Source of the DNA: Polyangiaceae bacterium
GTDB lineage: Bacteria; Myxococcota_A; Polyangia; Polyangiales; Polyangiaceae
Direction: 5' to 3'
DNA length: 42,502 nt
Assembly (NCBI GenBank): GCA_023150915.1
Contig: JAKLKA010000053.1
Location: 1 to 42,502 of the forward strand
The first letter of the stretch is position 1; the number at the start of each line of letters is the position of its first letter. Shown piece by piece: positions 17,342 to 24,422 of this stretch. The position numbers and the translations under genes are program-made. Under the pieces are notes generated by a model. It saw only the letters and a list, made by a program, of their open reading frames with translations. It had not been told where the DNA came from and ran no database searches.

Positions 17342-18385
17342 TCAGCTGGCGCTCGGCGGCGCGTAGAAGTCGACCAGGCGAATCGGCTCGCGCGACACCC
17401 GCGCCCGCACCCGAGCGCGCTCGCCGCGGGGGTCGCCACCGATCTGGAACTCGGTGGGCGGGTCCATCTCGATGGTCACGGCCTCGACCAGGTAGTCGAA
17501 CACCAGGTTCGGATCGTGGTACTCGCCCCGCCAAATTGCCGGGAAATTCCGCACGAATCCCAGCGAGCTGATGGTGGAGACCCTGAGCTGCATGCGGCCG
17601 GGCTGCTCGTCGGCAAAGGGGAACATCCGAAACCCGAAGCCGTAATACTGGATGGTCGCGAGCCCGACGATGCGCGCCGGCCCTTCGTAGATGGTCTCGC
17701 CCTGGGCGATGGGCTGCCCGACTCGACCGCCCTTGTCGCCGATGCGATACGCCTCGGCGCCGTCGTTCCGCACGCGGCAGTGGGGCACCTGCCGGACCAG
17801 GAACTTGGGCAACGATCGCGTCACCGACGAGATCACGTAGCTGAGCCCGCCCGGTGCGTACTTCGCGAACGGGCCCTTCGAGAGGGCGGCTTTGACCTTC
17901 GTGTAGTCGTCGAGCACCACGGCATCCACGCCGAACCCGGCAAAGGGCGCCAAGAAGCCCTCGACGTCCACCAGGCCCAGGGGGCGGCTGCCCGCGTCTT
18001 CGCGCAGCCGCTGAATGTCTGCTGAGAGCCCCCGGCCCTTGGCCCGGCTCGCGCCTGCCACCCAAGCCAGTGCGTTGCCGGTCCCGAGCTTCAGCAAGCC
18101 GAACCGAGGCACCGGCTTGCCCGCCGCCTGGGCTTCACGAACCACTTCGGTGACCATCACGGTGAACGTGCCGTCGCCGCCGCCGGTGAGCACCGTTCCG
18201 TACCCGCGGCTGACCAAGGTGCGGGCGATCTCGCTGGCGTCTTCCAGCCGACGCGACACGAAAAGGTCGCCGCCGAGCAGGATCTGGTCGAGCGTGCTGA
18301 TCACGTCGGCGGTGACGCTCTTGGCGTTGCCGTTGACGACCACGGCGATGCGTTCGCTCGGCGGGGGGACGCTCGGCTCGGTCAC
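17342..18385 (-). CDS. diacylglycerol kinase / lipid kinase family protein
   Basis: A 347-residue cytoplasmic lipid kinase of the DAGK_cat/NAD-kinase-like fold. VVVNGNAKS (15-23) matches the N-terminal NPxSG-like element, and LTGGGDGTF (66-74) is the conserved GGDGT nucleotide loop. LLKLGTGNALAWVAG is the second glycine motif (family GTGNDFAR). The C-terminal part has the family's beta-sandwich, with FQIGGDPRG resembling the DGE region but with GD in place of DGE, which would weaken a key metal ligand. Diacylglycerol, sphingoid base or undecaprenol are possible substrates. The GTG at 18385 precedes VTEPSVPPPSERIAVVV; an ATG at 18424 would add 13 residues and cannot be excluded. It heads the minus-strand run down to the PATAN-J gene. 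Confidence 0.82.
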   Translation of the reverse strand: MTEPSVPPPSERIAVVVNGNAKSVTADVISTLDQILLGGDLFVSRRLEDASEIARTLVSRGYGTVLTGGGDGTFTVMVTEVVREAQAAGKPVPRFGLLKLGTGNALAWVAGASRAKGRGLSADIQRLREDAGSRPLGLVDVEGFLAPFAGFGVDAVVLDDYTKVKAALSKGPFAKYAPGGLSYVISSVTRSLPKFLVRQVPHCRVRNDGAEAYRIGDKGGRVGQPIAQGETIYEGPARIVGLATIQYYGFGFRMFPFADEQPGRMQLRVSTISSLGFVRNFPAIWRGEYHDPNLVFDYLVEAVTIEMDPPTEFQIGGDPRGERARVRARVSREPIRLVDFYAPPSAS

Positions 18386-18458
18386 GTGCCGGCCTGTACC
18401 ACGACCGAGGCGTCGAACCTGCAAAGGGAATTTGGCGCCCGGCCATGGCTTGGACTAC

Positions 18459-18507
18459 GCTCCGAGCCTTCAGGGCTCATGAGCCCCGAAGCGCCCTGAG
18501 CTCCGAG
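18459..18507. promoter_or_regulatory. palindrome flanked by direct repeats; candidate operator or RNA switch
   Basis: GGGCTCATGAGCCC at 18473-18486 is a perfect 14-base palindrome. It extends to CTTC (18468-18471) pairing with GAAG (18488-18491), with only the A/C pair between them mismatched. An exclusive alternative pairing is TCAGGGC (18470-18476) with GCCCTGA (18493-18499). GCTCCGAG occurs directly repeated at 18459-18466 and 18500-18507, flanking the element. It lies in the gap between the divergent lipid kinase and the basic-tailed gene, ending 18 bases before the latter's ATG. Confidence 0.55.
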
Positions 18508-18524
18508 GCCCGGGGGGATGCACA

Positions 18525-19160
18525 ATGGGGAAGAAACCGAAAACCAAAGAGAAATCGGCGCCGACCGCGGCCGCCAAGGCCGACAAGAGCGGGTCGAAGA
18601 AGGGCGCGGCCGCCAAGGCCGCCGCCGCCGAGGCCGACGACAAGCGCAGCGGTCTGCGCGGCGCCGCGCCCTGGGCCGCCCGCCACGCGGCCAAGCACGC
18701 CGCCGAGGCCCGCGCCCGCAACGCCTCCCCCCCACCGCCCGGCAGCGCCCGCGCGACCCTGCGCACCCCCGAGAGCGCGGAGCTCATCAAGGCCAAGATC
18801 GCCGAGCTGCACAACGCCATCGTCCGGATCCGCACGCTGCGCAAGCACCCGAACGAGAAGTTCTACGAGCTGGGGCAGGTGCTGGGCATGATCAAAGACG
18901 GCCGGCTGTACGAGGCCAAGGGCTTCAACTCGTTCGAGGCGTTCGTCGAGCGCGAGGTCGATCTCAGCAAGACCACCACCCTGCGACTCGAGCGGGTGCC
19001 GCGGCTCTTCCACGAGGGTCCGGCGCGCGAGCTCGGGCTCGAAGCCGTCCTGGCCGCGGTCGAGGCCATCGACGCCATCGTGACGGGGCAGCGCGCGCCC
19101 GCAACCCGCGCCCAGCAGGCTGCGGCGCTGCCGCTCAAGCCCCCGACGGGTCGCAAGTAG
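18525..19160 (+). CDS. protein with histone-H1-like basic tail and helical (HTH-like) domain
   Basis: A 211-residue protein. Residues 1-65 are almost only Lys, Ala, Arg, Ser and Glu (GKKPKTKEKSAPTAAAKADK and similar), like the tails of bacterial histone-H1-like proteins, and would bind DNA or RNA without sequence preference. After a Pro stretch (68-74), residues 80-195 form a helical domain: EKFYELGQVLGMIKDGRLYE, then KGFNSFEAFVEREVDLSKTT and LRLERVPRLF. The pattern is reminiscent of small HTH domains with an ELGxxL helix followed by GFxSFxxFVE, as in DUF3102-like proteins, but I cannot assign a family. The ATG at 18525 has a G-rich stretch upstream. obgE starts 15 bases after the stop, suggesting one operon with this ribosome-associated GTPase. 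Confidence 0.7.
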   Translation: MGKKPKTKEKSAPTAAAKADKSGSKKGAAAKAAAAEADDKRSGLRGAAPWAARHAAKHAAEARARNASPPPPGSARATLRTPESAELIKAKIAELHNAIVRIRTLRKHPNEKFYELGQVLGMIKDGRLYEAKGFNSFEAFVEREVDLSKTTTLRLERVPRLFHEGPARELGLEAVLAAVEAIDAIVTGQRAPATRAQQAAALPLKPPTGRK

Positions 19161-19175
19161 CTTGCGGCGCGCCTG

Positions 19176-20189
19176 ATGCGATTCGTCGACGAGTGCACGC
19201 TGCGCGTCGAGGCCGGCAGCGGTGGGCGCGGCGCCGTGGCCTTCCGCCGCGAGAAGTTCCTGCCGTTCGGCGGCCCGGCGGGCGGTGACGGCGGGCGCGG
19301 CGGAGACGTCGTGTTCGTCGCCGACTCGGGCCTGGGCACGCTCTACGACGTGATCCACCTGCGCGTGCTGCGGGCTCACAGCGGCGAGAACGGCGGAGGC
19401 AAGGACATGTACGGAAAGTCCGGCGCCGACGTGGAGCTGCGGGTCCCGCTGGGCACCATCGTGATCGACACCGAACGCCAAGAACGCCTGTGCGAGCTCA
19501 CCCGCCCCGGCGAGCGGTTCGTGGTCGCCAAGGGCGGCAAGGGGGGCCGGGGCAACCGGCACTTCACCACCAGCGTCGAGCGCGCGCCCCGCCGCGCCGA
19601 ACCGGGCGAGCCGGGCGAGCACAAGACCCTGCGGCTCGAGCTCAAGGTGATGGCCGACGTGGGCATCTTGGGCTACCCGAACGTCGGCAAGAGCACGCTG
19701 ATCAGCACCGTGAGCCGCGCGCACCCCAAGATCGCCGACTACCCATTCACCACGCTCGTCCCTCACCTGGGCGTGGTCGCCATCGGCGATCATCGCGGGG
19801 GCCTCGGCAAGAGCTTCGTCTTGGCTGACATCCCCGGGCTCATTCCCGGCGCCAGCCAGGGTGCGGGCCTCGGGATCCGCTTTCTCAAGCACGTCGAGCG
19901 CACGCGCGTGCTCTTGCACCTGGTCACGCTCAGCGACGAGCCGGGTCGCTCTCCCGTGGCGGACTACCACGCGCTTCGGCAAGAGCTGGAGGCCTTCAAC
20001 CCCGAGATGCTCGCACGCCCCGAGGTGGTCGCGATGAGCAAGGCCGACCTGCCCGAGGTGCGCGACGCCTACCCCGAGGTGAAAGCCGAGTTCGACAAGC
20101 TGGGCAAGAGCCTACGGCTGATCAGCGCGGCCACCCACGAGGGCACCGACGATCTGATGCGCGAGCTGCTCGAGCAGTTGCTGGTGTGA
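19176..20189 (+). CDS. obgE: Obg/CgtA GTPase
   Basis: A 337-residue essential GTPase that associates with the 50S subunit and links ribosome assembly to growth. The Gly-rich Obg fold covers residues 1-158 (GSGGRGAVAFRREKF, GGPAGGDGGRGGDVVF, KGGKGGRGN). The G domain has G1 GYPNVGKS (166-173), switch YPFTT (189-193), G3 DIPGL (218-222), G4 MSKAD (287-291, family usually NKxD) and G5 ISAAT (316-320). There is no C-terminal OCT domain or acidic tail; the protein ends just after the G domain, like the shortest members. The Ser for Asn in G4 may reduce guanine specificity. rplU and rpmA, the usual neighbours, are absent; the gene follows the basic-tailed protein by 15 bases. Confidence 0.95.
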   Translation: MRFVDECTLRVEAGSGGRGAVAFRREKFLPFGGPAGGDGGRGGDVVFVADSGLGTLYDVIHLRVLRAHSGENGGGKDMYGKSGADVELRVPLGTIVIDTERQERLCELTRPGERFVVAKGGKGGRGNRHFTTSVERAPRRAEPGEPGEHKTLRLELKVMADVGILGYPNVGKSTLISTVSRAHPKIADYPFTTLVPHLGVVAIGDHRGGLGKSFVLADIPGLIPGASQGAGLGIRFLKHVERTRVLLHLVTLSDEPGRSPVADYHALRQELEAFNPEMLARPEVVAMSKADLPEVRDAYPEVKAEFDKLGKSLRLISAATHEGTDDLMRELLEQLLV

Positions 20190-20195
20190 GGGCGC

Positions 20196-21209
20196 CTAGC
20201 GACTCGACTGCCCCACGCCGTCGAACACCTCGAGCGACGGCAGGTACACCGGGCCTGCCGGCAACCCCGTGCTCGCGGCCATCTCGGGCGTGACCACGCC
20301 GTAAAACCCACCCGCGCGCGCCGGCATCTGCGACATCGGTGCGCCGTTGCCGCCGCCGGGCCCCGGGCCGCCCCCGGGCGCAGGCGGACTGCCGGGCCCA
20401 CCACCGCCGGGGCCACCGCCACCGGTGATCACGCCGACGCAGTCCTGCCCGCAGTTCTGGGCCAGACAGCTGAAGGCCTGGAAGGCCTTGATGGCTGCCT
20501 GGAACTTCCCCTGGAAGCACTTGAGCACGCACTGCAAGTTGAAACCGCCGCAGCTGGTGACCGCGCACACCACGCCCTGCGCGCACGCCTTGTCGTTGTA
20601 GCAGGCGTTGACCTGGTTCTTGCAGCTCTGCTCGGCGCACGTCACGCAGTCGGCGATCGGACCGCTGTCGGGGAACGGGAACGCGTCGAAGAAGTTGCCG
20701 CCGTCTTTGCCGCCGGTGCCGCCGCCGCCGAAACCCCCGAAGCCACCGGGACCGCCGTCGAAGCCCCCCGTCGCCCCCGTACCGCCCTGACCCCCGGTCG
20801 CGCCGAAGCCGCCGGTCGCGCCGAAGCCGCCGGTCGCGCCGAAGCCGCCGGTCGCGCCGAAGCCGCCGGTCGCGCCGAAGCCACCGGTCGCGCCGAAGCC
20901 GCCGGTCGCGCCCGTGCCCCCCGTGGCACCGACCCCGCCGCTGCCGCTGCTGCCCGCCACGCCACCGAAGCCGCTGCTGCCCGCCACGCCACCGAAGCCG
21001 CTCGCGCCCGCCACGCCACCGAAGCCGCTCGCGCCCGCCACGCCGCCGAAGCCGCCCGTGCCCCCCTGACCGCCGCCGTCGATCGTGCCCGTACCGCCGA
21101 GGCCGCCGATCCCTGGCAGATCGAGCTCGTCTTCCATGTCCGAGCGCCCGCAGGCAACGAAAGGAAGCGACAACAGCACCGCACTCGTGAGGACCACCCG
21201 GGCTCGCAT
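20196..21209 (-). CDS. Gly-rich repeat lipoprotein with Cys-rich domain
   Basis: A 337-residue lipoprotein. MRARVVLTSAVLLSLPFVAC gives a lipobox FVAC (Cys20). Residues about 32-175 are a Gly linker with repeated SGFGGVAGA units and then six GATGGF units. Residues about 190-260 hold a Cys-rich domain (CVTCAEQSCKNQVNACYNDK, CAQGVVCAVTSCGGF, CVLKCFQGK, FSCLAQNCGQDC) that must be disulfide-bonded, typical of myxobacterial surface lipoproteins. A second Gly/Pro stretch and a short C-terminal domain follow. The frame is open 38 codons upstream but the signal begins at 21209. Its stop lies 6 bases past the obgE stop, so the genes converge with no room between them. The function is unknown; surface display is inferred. 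Confidence 0.78.
   Translation of the reverse strand: MRARVVLTSAVLLSLPFVACGRSDMEDELDLPGIGGLGGTGTIDGGGQGGTGGFGGVAGASGFGGVAGASGFGGVAGSSGFGGVAGSSGSGGVGATGGTGATGGFGATGGFGATGGFGATGGFGATGGFGATGGFGATGGQGGTGATGGFDGGPGGFGGFGGGGTGGKDGGNFFDAFPFPDSGPIADCVTCAEQSCKNQVNACYNDKACAQGVVCAVTSCGGFNLQCVLKCFQGKFQAAIKAFQAFSCLAQNCGQDCVGVITGGGGPGGGGPGSPPAPGGGPGPGGGNGAPMSQMPARAGGFYGVVTPEMAASTGLPAGPVYLPSLEVFDGVGQSSR
20801..20908 (-). repeat. six tandem 18-bp repeats in the lipoprotein linker
   Basis: Six consecutive 18-base units begin at 20801, 20819, 20837, 20855, 20873 and 20891 (plus-strand unit CGCCGAAGCCGCCGGTCG). They are identical apart from one base in the fifth. They encode GATGGF on the minus strand. Slippage would change the linker in frame. 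Confidence 0.95.
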
Positions 21210-21375
21210 TGCGGAAACAGGGTAGCACGCAAGCGCGGCGGCGGCGGCGAGGCCGAATTCCCAGGCCTCCGGCGGCTGGCGAAGCGGCATCGCACCCCGT
21301 GGCCGAGCGGGTGTGCCGGGCATGCCGGGTATCGAGCGCCTGGGGTGACGACAGGGCCCGGTGCCCGAACCCGCG

Positions 21376-22893
21376 CTACTCTGCCGCGCCCGCGTCGAAG
21401 CCGTCCATCTCGTCGAAGTCGTACTCGTCCGGCGCCAGGTCGTCGAAGCGGGTGAACTCCGAGGTGAACTTCACCTTCACCGAGCCGGTGGGGCCGTTAC
21501 GCTGCTTGGCGACGATGATCTCGGCAATCCCCCGGTCGGGGCTGTCCTTGAAGTAGTACTCGTCGCGATAGATGAAGAAGATCGCGTCGGCGTCCTGCTC
21601 GATGGCGCCCGACTCGCGAAGGTCGCTGAGCTGCGGTCGCTTGTCCTTCGTGGTGCGGGTCTCGACCGAGCGGTTCAGCTGCGAGAGTGCCATCACCGGC
21701 ACGCTCATCTCTTTCGCCAGCTGCTTGAGCCCGCGCGAAAGCTCGCTGATCTCTTGCTCGCGGCTGGCCGCGTCGCGCCGGCCCTGCATCAGCTGCAAAT
21801 AGTCGATACAGACCAGGCCCAGCTTGCTGGCCCCGCCCGGCGAGTCCCCGCGCTTCACGTCGGCCTGCAGGCGTCGGATCTTGGCGCGCAGATCGAGCAG
21901 CGTGAGCCCGGGCGTGTCGTCGAGCCAGATCGGCAGCCGCCCCAGGCGCGCCGCGGCATCGGTCAGCTTGTTCCAGTCCTCGCGGCGGATCTCGCCGCTG
22001 CGGATGCGCGAGACGTCGACCCGCGCCTCGACCGACAGAAGGCGTGCGGCCAGCTGCTCGCGCGGCATTTCCAAAGAGAAGAACGCCACGCCGTCCCCCG
22101 GCTCTTCGATGTCGCCTTCGCCGTACGCATCGGCGCTGGCGTCCACCGCGCGCCGCCGCGGCATGGCCACGTTCACCGCCATGTTCAAGACCAGCGAGGT
22201 CTTCCCCATGCCGGGGCGCCCTGCCACGATGTACAGGTCACCGGGGTGCAGCCCCGCGATCTTGCGATCGAGCTGCTTGTAGCCGGTGGGGGTGCCGGTG
22301 ATGCCGCCGCCGCGCTTGGCGGCCTCGGCCAAGATCTGGAACGCCCCATGAATGGCATCTTTGACCGCCACGATGGACGAACCCTCGGGAATGCGGGCGA
22401 TGTCGAACACCGCCTGCTCGGCCGAGTCGATGAAGGCCTGCACCTCTTCGGCGTTGCTGTAGCCCTCGGCCGCCACGCGCTGGCAGGTGGCGATCAGCTG
22501 GCGCATGCGCCACTTCTCGCGGATGATCCGCGCGTGCGCCTCGACATGCGCCACCGCGGGCGTGGCGTCCGAGAGCTGCGCCAGGTACTCCATGCCGCCG
22601 ACCTGGGCGATGCGCTCGCGATCGCGCAGCCAGGCGGCCACCGTCACCAGGTCGACCTGCTTCCCCGAGCCGTGCAGGTCGAGCACCGCCTCGAAGATCC
22701 GCCGGTGGGCCTCGGCATAGAAATGCTCGGGGGCCAGCGCCTCTTGCACACGATCGAAGGCCTCGGCCGTGAGCAGCACCGCCGAGAGCACCGCCCCCTC
22801 GGCGTCCAGATCGTGCGGCGGCACTCGGCCGCCGGTGGGCCGAAGCTCCCCCGCCAGATCCCGATCGCGATTGCCGTGTCGTTCTGCCTGCAT
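21376..22893 (-). CDS. dnaB: replicative DNA helicase DnaB
   Basis: A 505-residue hexameric helicase that unwinds DNA ahead of the replisome. The N-terminal DnaB domain at about 25-130 includes PPHDLDAEGAVLSAVLL and EHFYAEAHRRIFEA. The RecA-like core has Walker A AGRPGMGKTS (224-233), SLEMPREQLAARLLS (273-287), Walker B VCIDYLQLM, ALSQLNRSVE and SDLRESGAIEQDAD. The segment between the Walker A helix and the next strand is about 20 residues longer than usual (246-268, charged, RRRAVDASADAYGEGDIEE). The extreme C-terminus is acidic. The ATG at 22893 gives a 25-residue extension before the domain. It follows rplI on the same strand after a strong hairpin, a classical rplI-dnaB order. Confidence 0.96.
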   Translation of the reverse strand: MQAERHGNRDRDLAGELRPTGGRVPPHDLDAEGAVLSAVLLTAEAFDRVQEALAPEHFYAEAHRRIFEAVLDLHGSGKQVDLVTVAAWLRDRERIAQVGGMEYLAQLSDATPAVAHVEAHARIIREKWRMRQLIATCQRVAAEGYSNAEEVQAFIDSAEQAVFDIARIPEGSSIVAVKDAIHGAFQILAEAAKRGGGITGTPTGYKQLDRKIAGLHPGDLYIVAGRPGMGKTSLVLNMAVNVAMPRRRAVDASADAYGEGDIEEPGDGVAFFSLEMPREQLAARLLSVEARVDVSRIRSGEIRREDWNKLTDAAARLGRLPIWLDDTPGLTLLDLRAKIRRLQADVKRGDSPGGASKLGLVCIDYLQLMQGRRDAASREQEISELSRGLKQLAKEMSVPVMALSQLNRSVETRTTKDKRPQLSDLRESGAIEQDADAIFFIYRDEYYFKDSPDRGIAEIIVAKQRNGPTGSVKVKFTSEFTRFDDLAPDEYDFDEMDGFDAGAAE

Positions 22894-22913
22894 GCCCTGC
22901 TCGCCCTAGCGCA

Positions 22914-22919
22914 ATTGTG
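22914..22919 (-). promoter_or_regulatory. possible -10 box for dnaB
   Basis: CACAAT reads on the minus strand about 20 bases ahead of the dnaB ATG, in an AT-richer spot between the rplI terminator and dnaB. No good -35 is visible. It would let dnaB be transcribed apart from the ribosomal genes. Confidence 0.25.
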
Positions 22920-23007
22920 AGCCGTCGATCGGTCAGGGAAGGCCCGGGCTCCGTCCCGAGCCTATCCAGACCTGCTCCACCGGTTGTCCCCAGGTTGCCA
23001 AATACAC

Positions 23008-23041
23008 GACACCCCGGCGCGCACGAGGCTGCCGGGGTGTC
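23008..23041 (-). terminator. strong hairpin after rplI
   Basis: GACACCCCGGC (23008-23018) and GCCGGGGTGTC (23031-23041) are perfect 11-base complements around a 12-base loop, 57 bases past the rplI stop. On the minus strand the 3' side continues GTGTATTTGG, a weak T-run. It probably ends or attenuates the ribosomal-protein transcript before dnaB. Confidence 0.65.
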
Positions 23042-23097
23042 AGTGCCGCTTCTCTCAGAAGCGAGCGATCGATTCAAGCTTGAAAGTCAGAGAAGGC

Positions 23098-23559
23098 TCA
23101 CGCGCCCTCTTTCACGACCTCGACCTTGAGCTGCACGGTCACCTTGGGGTGAAGCTTCAGCGCCACCTCGTGCAAGCCCAGCGTCTTGATCGGCTCGGGC
23201 AGTGCAAGCTTCTTGCGTTCGATCTCGACGCCCACTTTCGCGAACGCCTCTTCGATGTCGCGGGTGGTGACGGAACCGTACATCTTGTTCTCTTCACCAA
23301 CCGCGCGCGCGATCTTCACGCTGACGCCGCCGACCTTCTTCGCGATCTCTTCCGCCGCCGCGCGCTCTTTCTCGGCGCGCGCCGCTGCGGCCCGCTTGAG
23401 ATCGTCCACGCGCGCCAGGTTCGAGCTGGTGGCCGGAACGGCCAGGCCCCGCGGAATGAGGAAGTTGCGGGCGTACCCCGGGCGGACCCGGACCACGTCA
23501 CCGCTCGAGCCGAGGCTGTCGACGTCTTCGCTGAGCACTACTTTGATGGGAGTAGCCAT
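23098..23559 (-). CDS. rplI: 50S ribosomal protein L9
   Basis: A 153-residue protein of the large subunit that binds 23S rRNA near the L1 side. The N-terminal domain shows GDVVRVRPGYARNFLIPRG (20-38), the family signature. A long charged helix follows (about 50-78, with RAEKERAAAEEIAKK), and then the C-terminal domain with GSVTTRDIEEAF. The frame is open far upstream across rpsR, but the ATG at 23559 gives the canonical MxxKVVL start. It lies 11 bases after the rpsR stop. This is the last gene of the rpsF-rpsR-rplI group. Confidence 0.96.
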   Translation of the reverse strand: MATPIKVVLSEDVDSLGSSGDVVRVRPGYARNFLIPRGLAVPATSSNLARVDDLKRAAAARAEKERAAAEEIAKKVGGVSVKIARAVGEENKMYGSVTTRDIEEAFAKVGVEIERKKLALPEPIKTLGLHEVALKLHPKVTVQLKVEVVKEGA

Positions 23560-23570
23560 GGGTCGAACCC

Positions 23571-23846
23571 TCAGTTGGAGGTGAAGGGCAAGAGCGCGAT
23601 GTTGCGCGCGCGCTTGACGGCGATTTGGATCTCGCGCTGATGCTTGGCGCACGCGCCCGAGATGCGACGCGGCACGATCTTGCCGCGCTCGGTGACGAAG
23701 TACCGGAGCGACTGCGGATCCTTGTAGTCGATCTTCTGCGCCTCGTCGGAGCAGTACGTGCAGCCACGGCGGCGCGCCCGGCGGAATGCGCCACCCATTT
23801 CGCCGCCGGGAGGCGGCGGTACCGAGCCTCGGTCCTTGTCCTTCAT
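23571..23846 (-). CDS. rpsR: 30S ribosomal protein S18, zinc-binding form
   Basis: A 91-residue small-subunit protein that pairs with S6 on the 16S platform. The core reads [20 protein letters not shown] and [20 protein letters not shown], family signatures. It has an extra N-terminal Pro/Gly stretch (1-20). Cys29 and Cys32 (CTYC) with Cys66 and His69 (CAKH) would hold a zinc ion, the C+ type of S18; genomes with this form sometimes carry a zinc-free second copy. Its ATG overlaps the rpsF stop by four bases, so S6 and S18 are translated in a coupled way. Confidence 0.96.
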   Translation of the reverse strand: MKDKDRGSVPPPPGGEMGGAFRRARRRGCTYCSDEAQKIDYKDPQSLRYFVTERGKIVPRRISGACAKHQREIQIAVKRARNIALLPFTSN

Positions 23847-24370
23847 TTGCGGTCCTCCTCGTCGTCACCCACGGCCGCGAGCACCTCGGCCTCTTCGTCG
23901 TAGCTGTCGTCACGCAGCGACGGAGCATCGGGGCTGTCCACCAGCCCGAGCTCGCGCTCGAGCGAGTATTCCTGCTCCTCGTCGCCGCTCGGCGCCTCGA
24001 TGGCCTCGAACTTCACGGCCTCGGGATCGACCGAGACGGTGGCGAGCTCGCTCTCCCCGCCGGTCTGGACCGTCTGGTACTTGATCACGTCGTCGAGCAT
24101 GCGGAGGTTGCGCTCCAGCTCGTTGACCAGCGCGCCGCCGCCCCAGTACTTCACGTACACGTAGACGCCGCGACGCTGCTTGGCGACCGGGTACGCCAGC
24201 GCACGACGGCCCCAGGTCTCGACCTGGGTCAGCTTGCCGCCTTCGCGCCCGACGACCTCTTCGACGCGCCCTGCGACCTTCTCCGCGGCCTCTTTCGCCA
24301 CGCTGGGTCGCATGATGTAGATGGTTTCGTATTCGCGGGCCCGGTGGCCCGCGGTGGTTGCTTCAGCCAT
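23843..24370 (-). CDS. rpsF: 30S ribosomal protein S6 with long acidic C-terminus
   Basis: A 175-residue S6, longer than the common 95-135. Residues about 13-105 are the S6 fold ([67 protein letters not shown]). Residues 110-175 are a strongly acidic tail of Glu, Asp and Ser ending GDDEEDRK. Acidic S6 tails occur in other bacteria and can be modified by glutamate addition. The ATG at 24370 is preceded by AGGAG at ideal spacing, which settles the start although the frame opens 11 codons earlier. It is first of the rpsF-rpsR-rplI group. A small GC hairpin and a short leader separate it from pth. Confidence 0.95.
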   Translation of the reverse strand: MAEATTAGHRAREYETIYIMRPSVAKEAAEKVAGRVEEVVGREGGKLTQVETWGRRALAYPVAKQRRGVYVYVKYWGGGALVNELERNLRMLDDVIKYQTVQTGGESELATVSVDPEAVKFEAIEAPSGDEEQEYSLERELGLVDSPDAPSLRDDSYDEEAEVLAAVGDDEEDRK

Positions 24371-24379
24371 GTATTCTCC

Positions 24380-24415
24380 TTTTGGACTTCGGCCCCCGCG
24401 CAAGGCGGGAGCAAG
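24380..24415 (-). promoter_or_regulatory. short leader with hairpin ahead of rpsF
   Basis: The 52-base gap between the pth stop and rpsF contains CCCGC and GCGGG around a 5-base loop (minus strand CCCGCCTTGCGCGGG), followed by CCGAAGTCCAAAAGGAG. rpsF leaders in many bacteria carry an RNA element bound by the S6-S18 complex with an exposed CCG. This could be a minimal version or merely an attenuating hairpin. Confidence 0.3.
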
Positions 24416-24422
24416 GAACCCC

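Noticed and set aside
20801-20908. tandem repeats as a CRISPR array
   Set aside because: Units are contiguous with no spacers and encode in-frame GATGGF in a lipoprotein.
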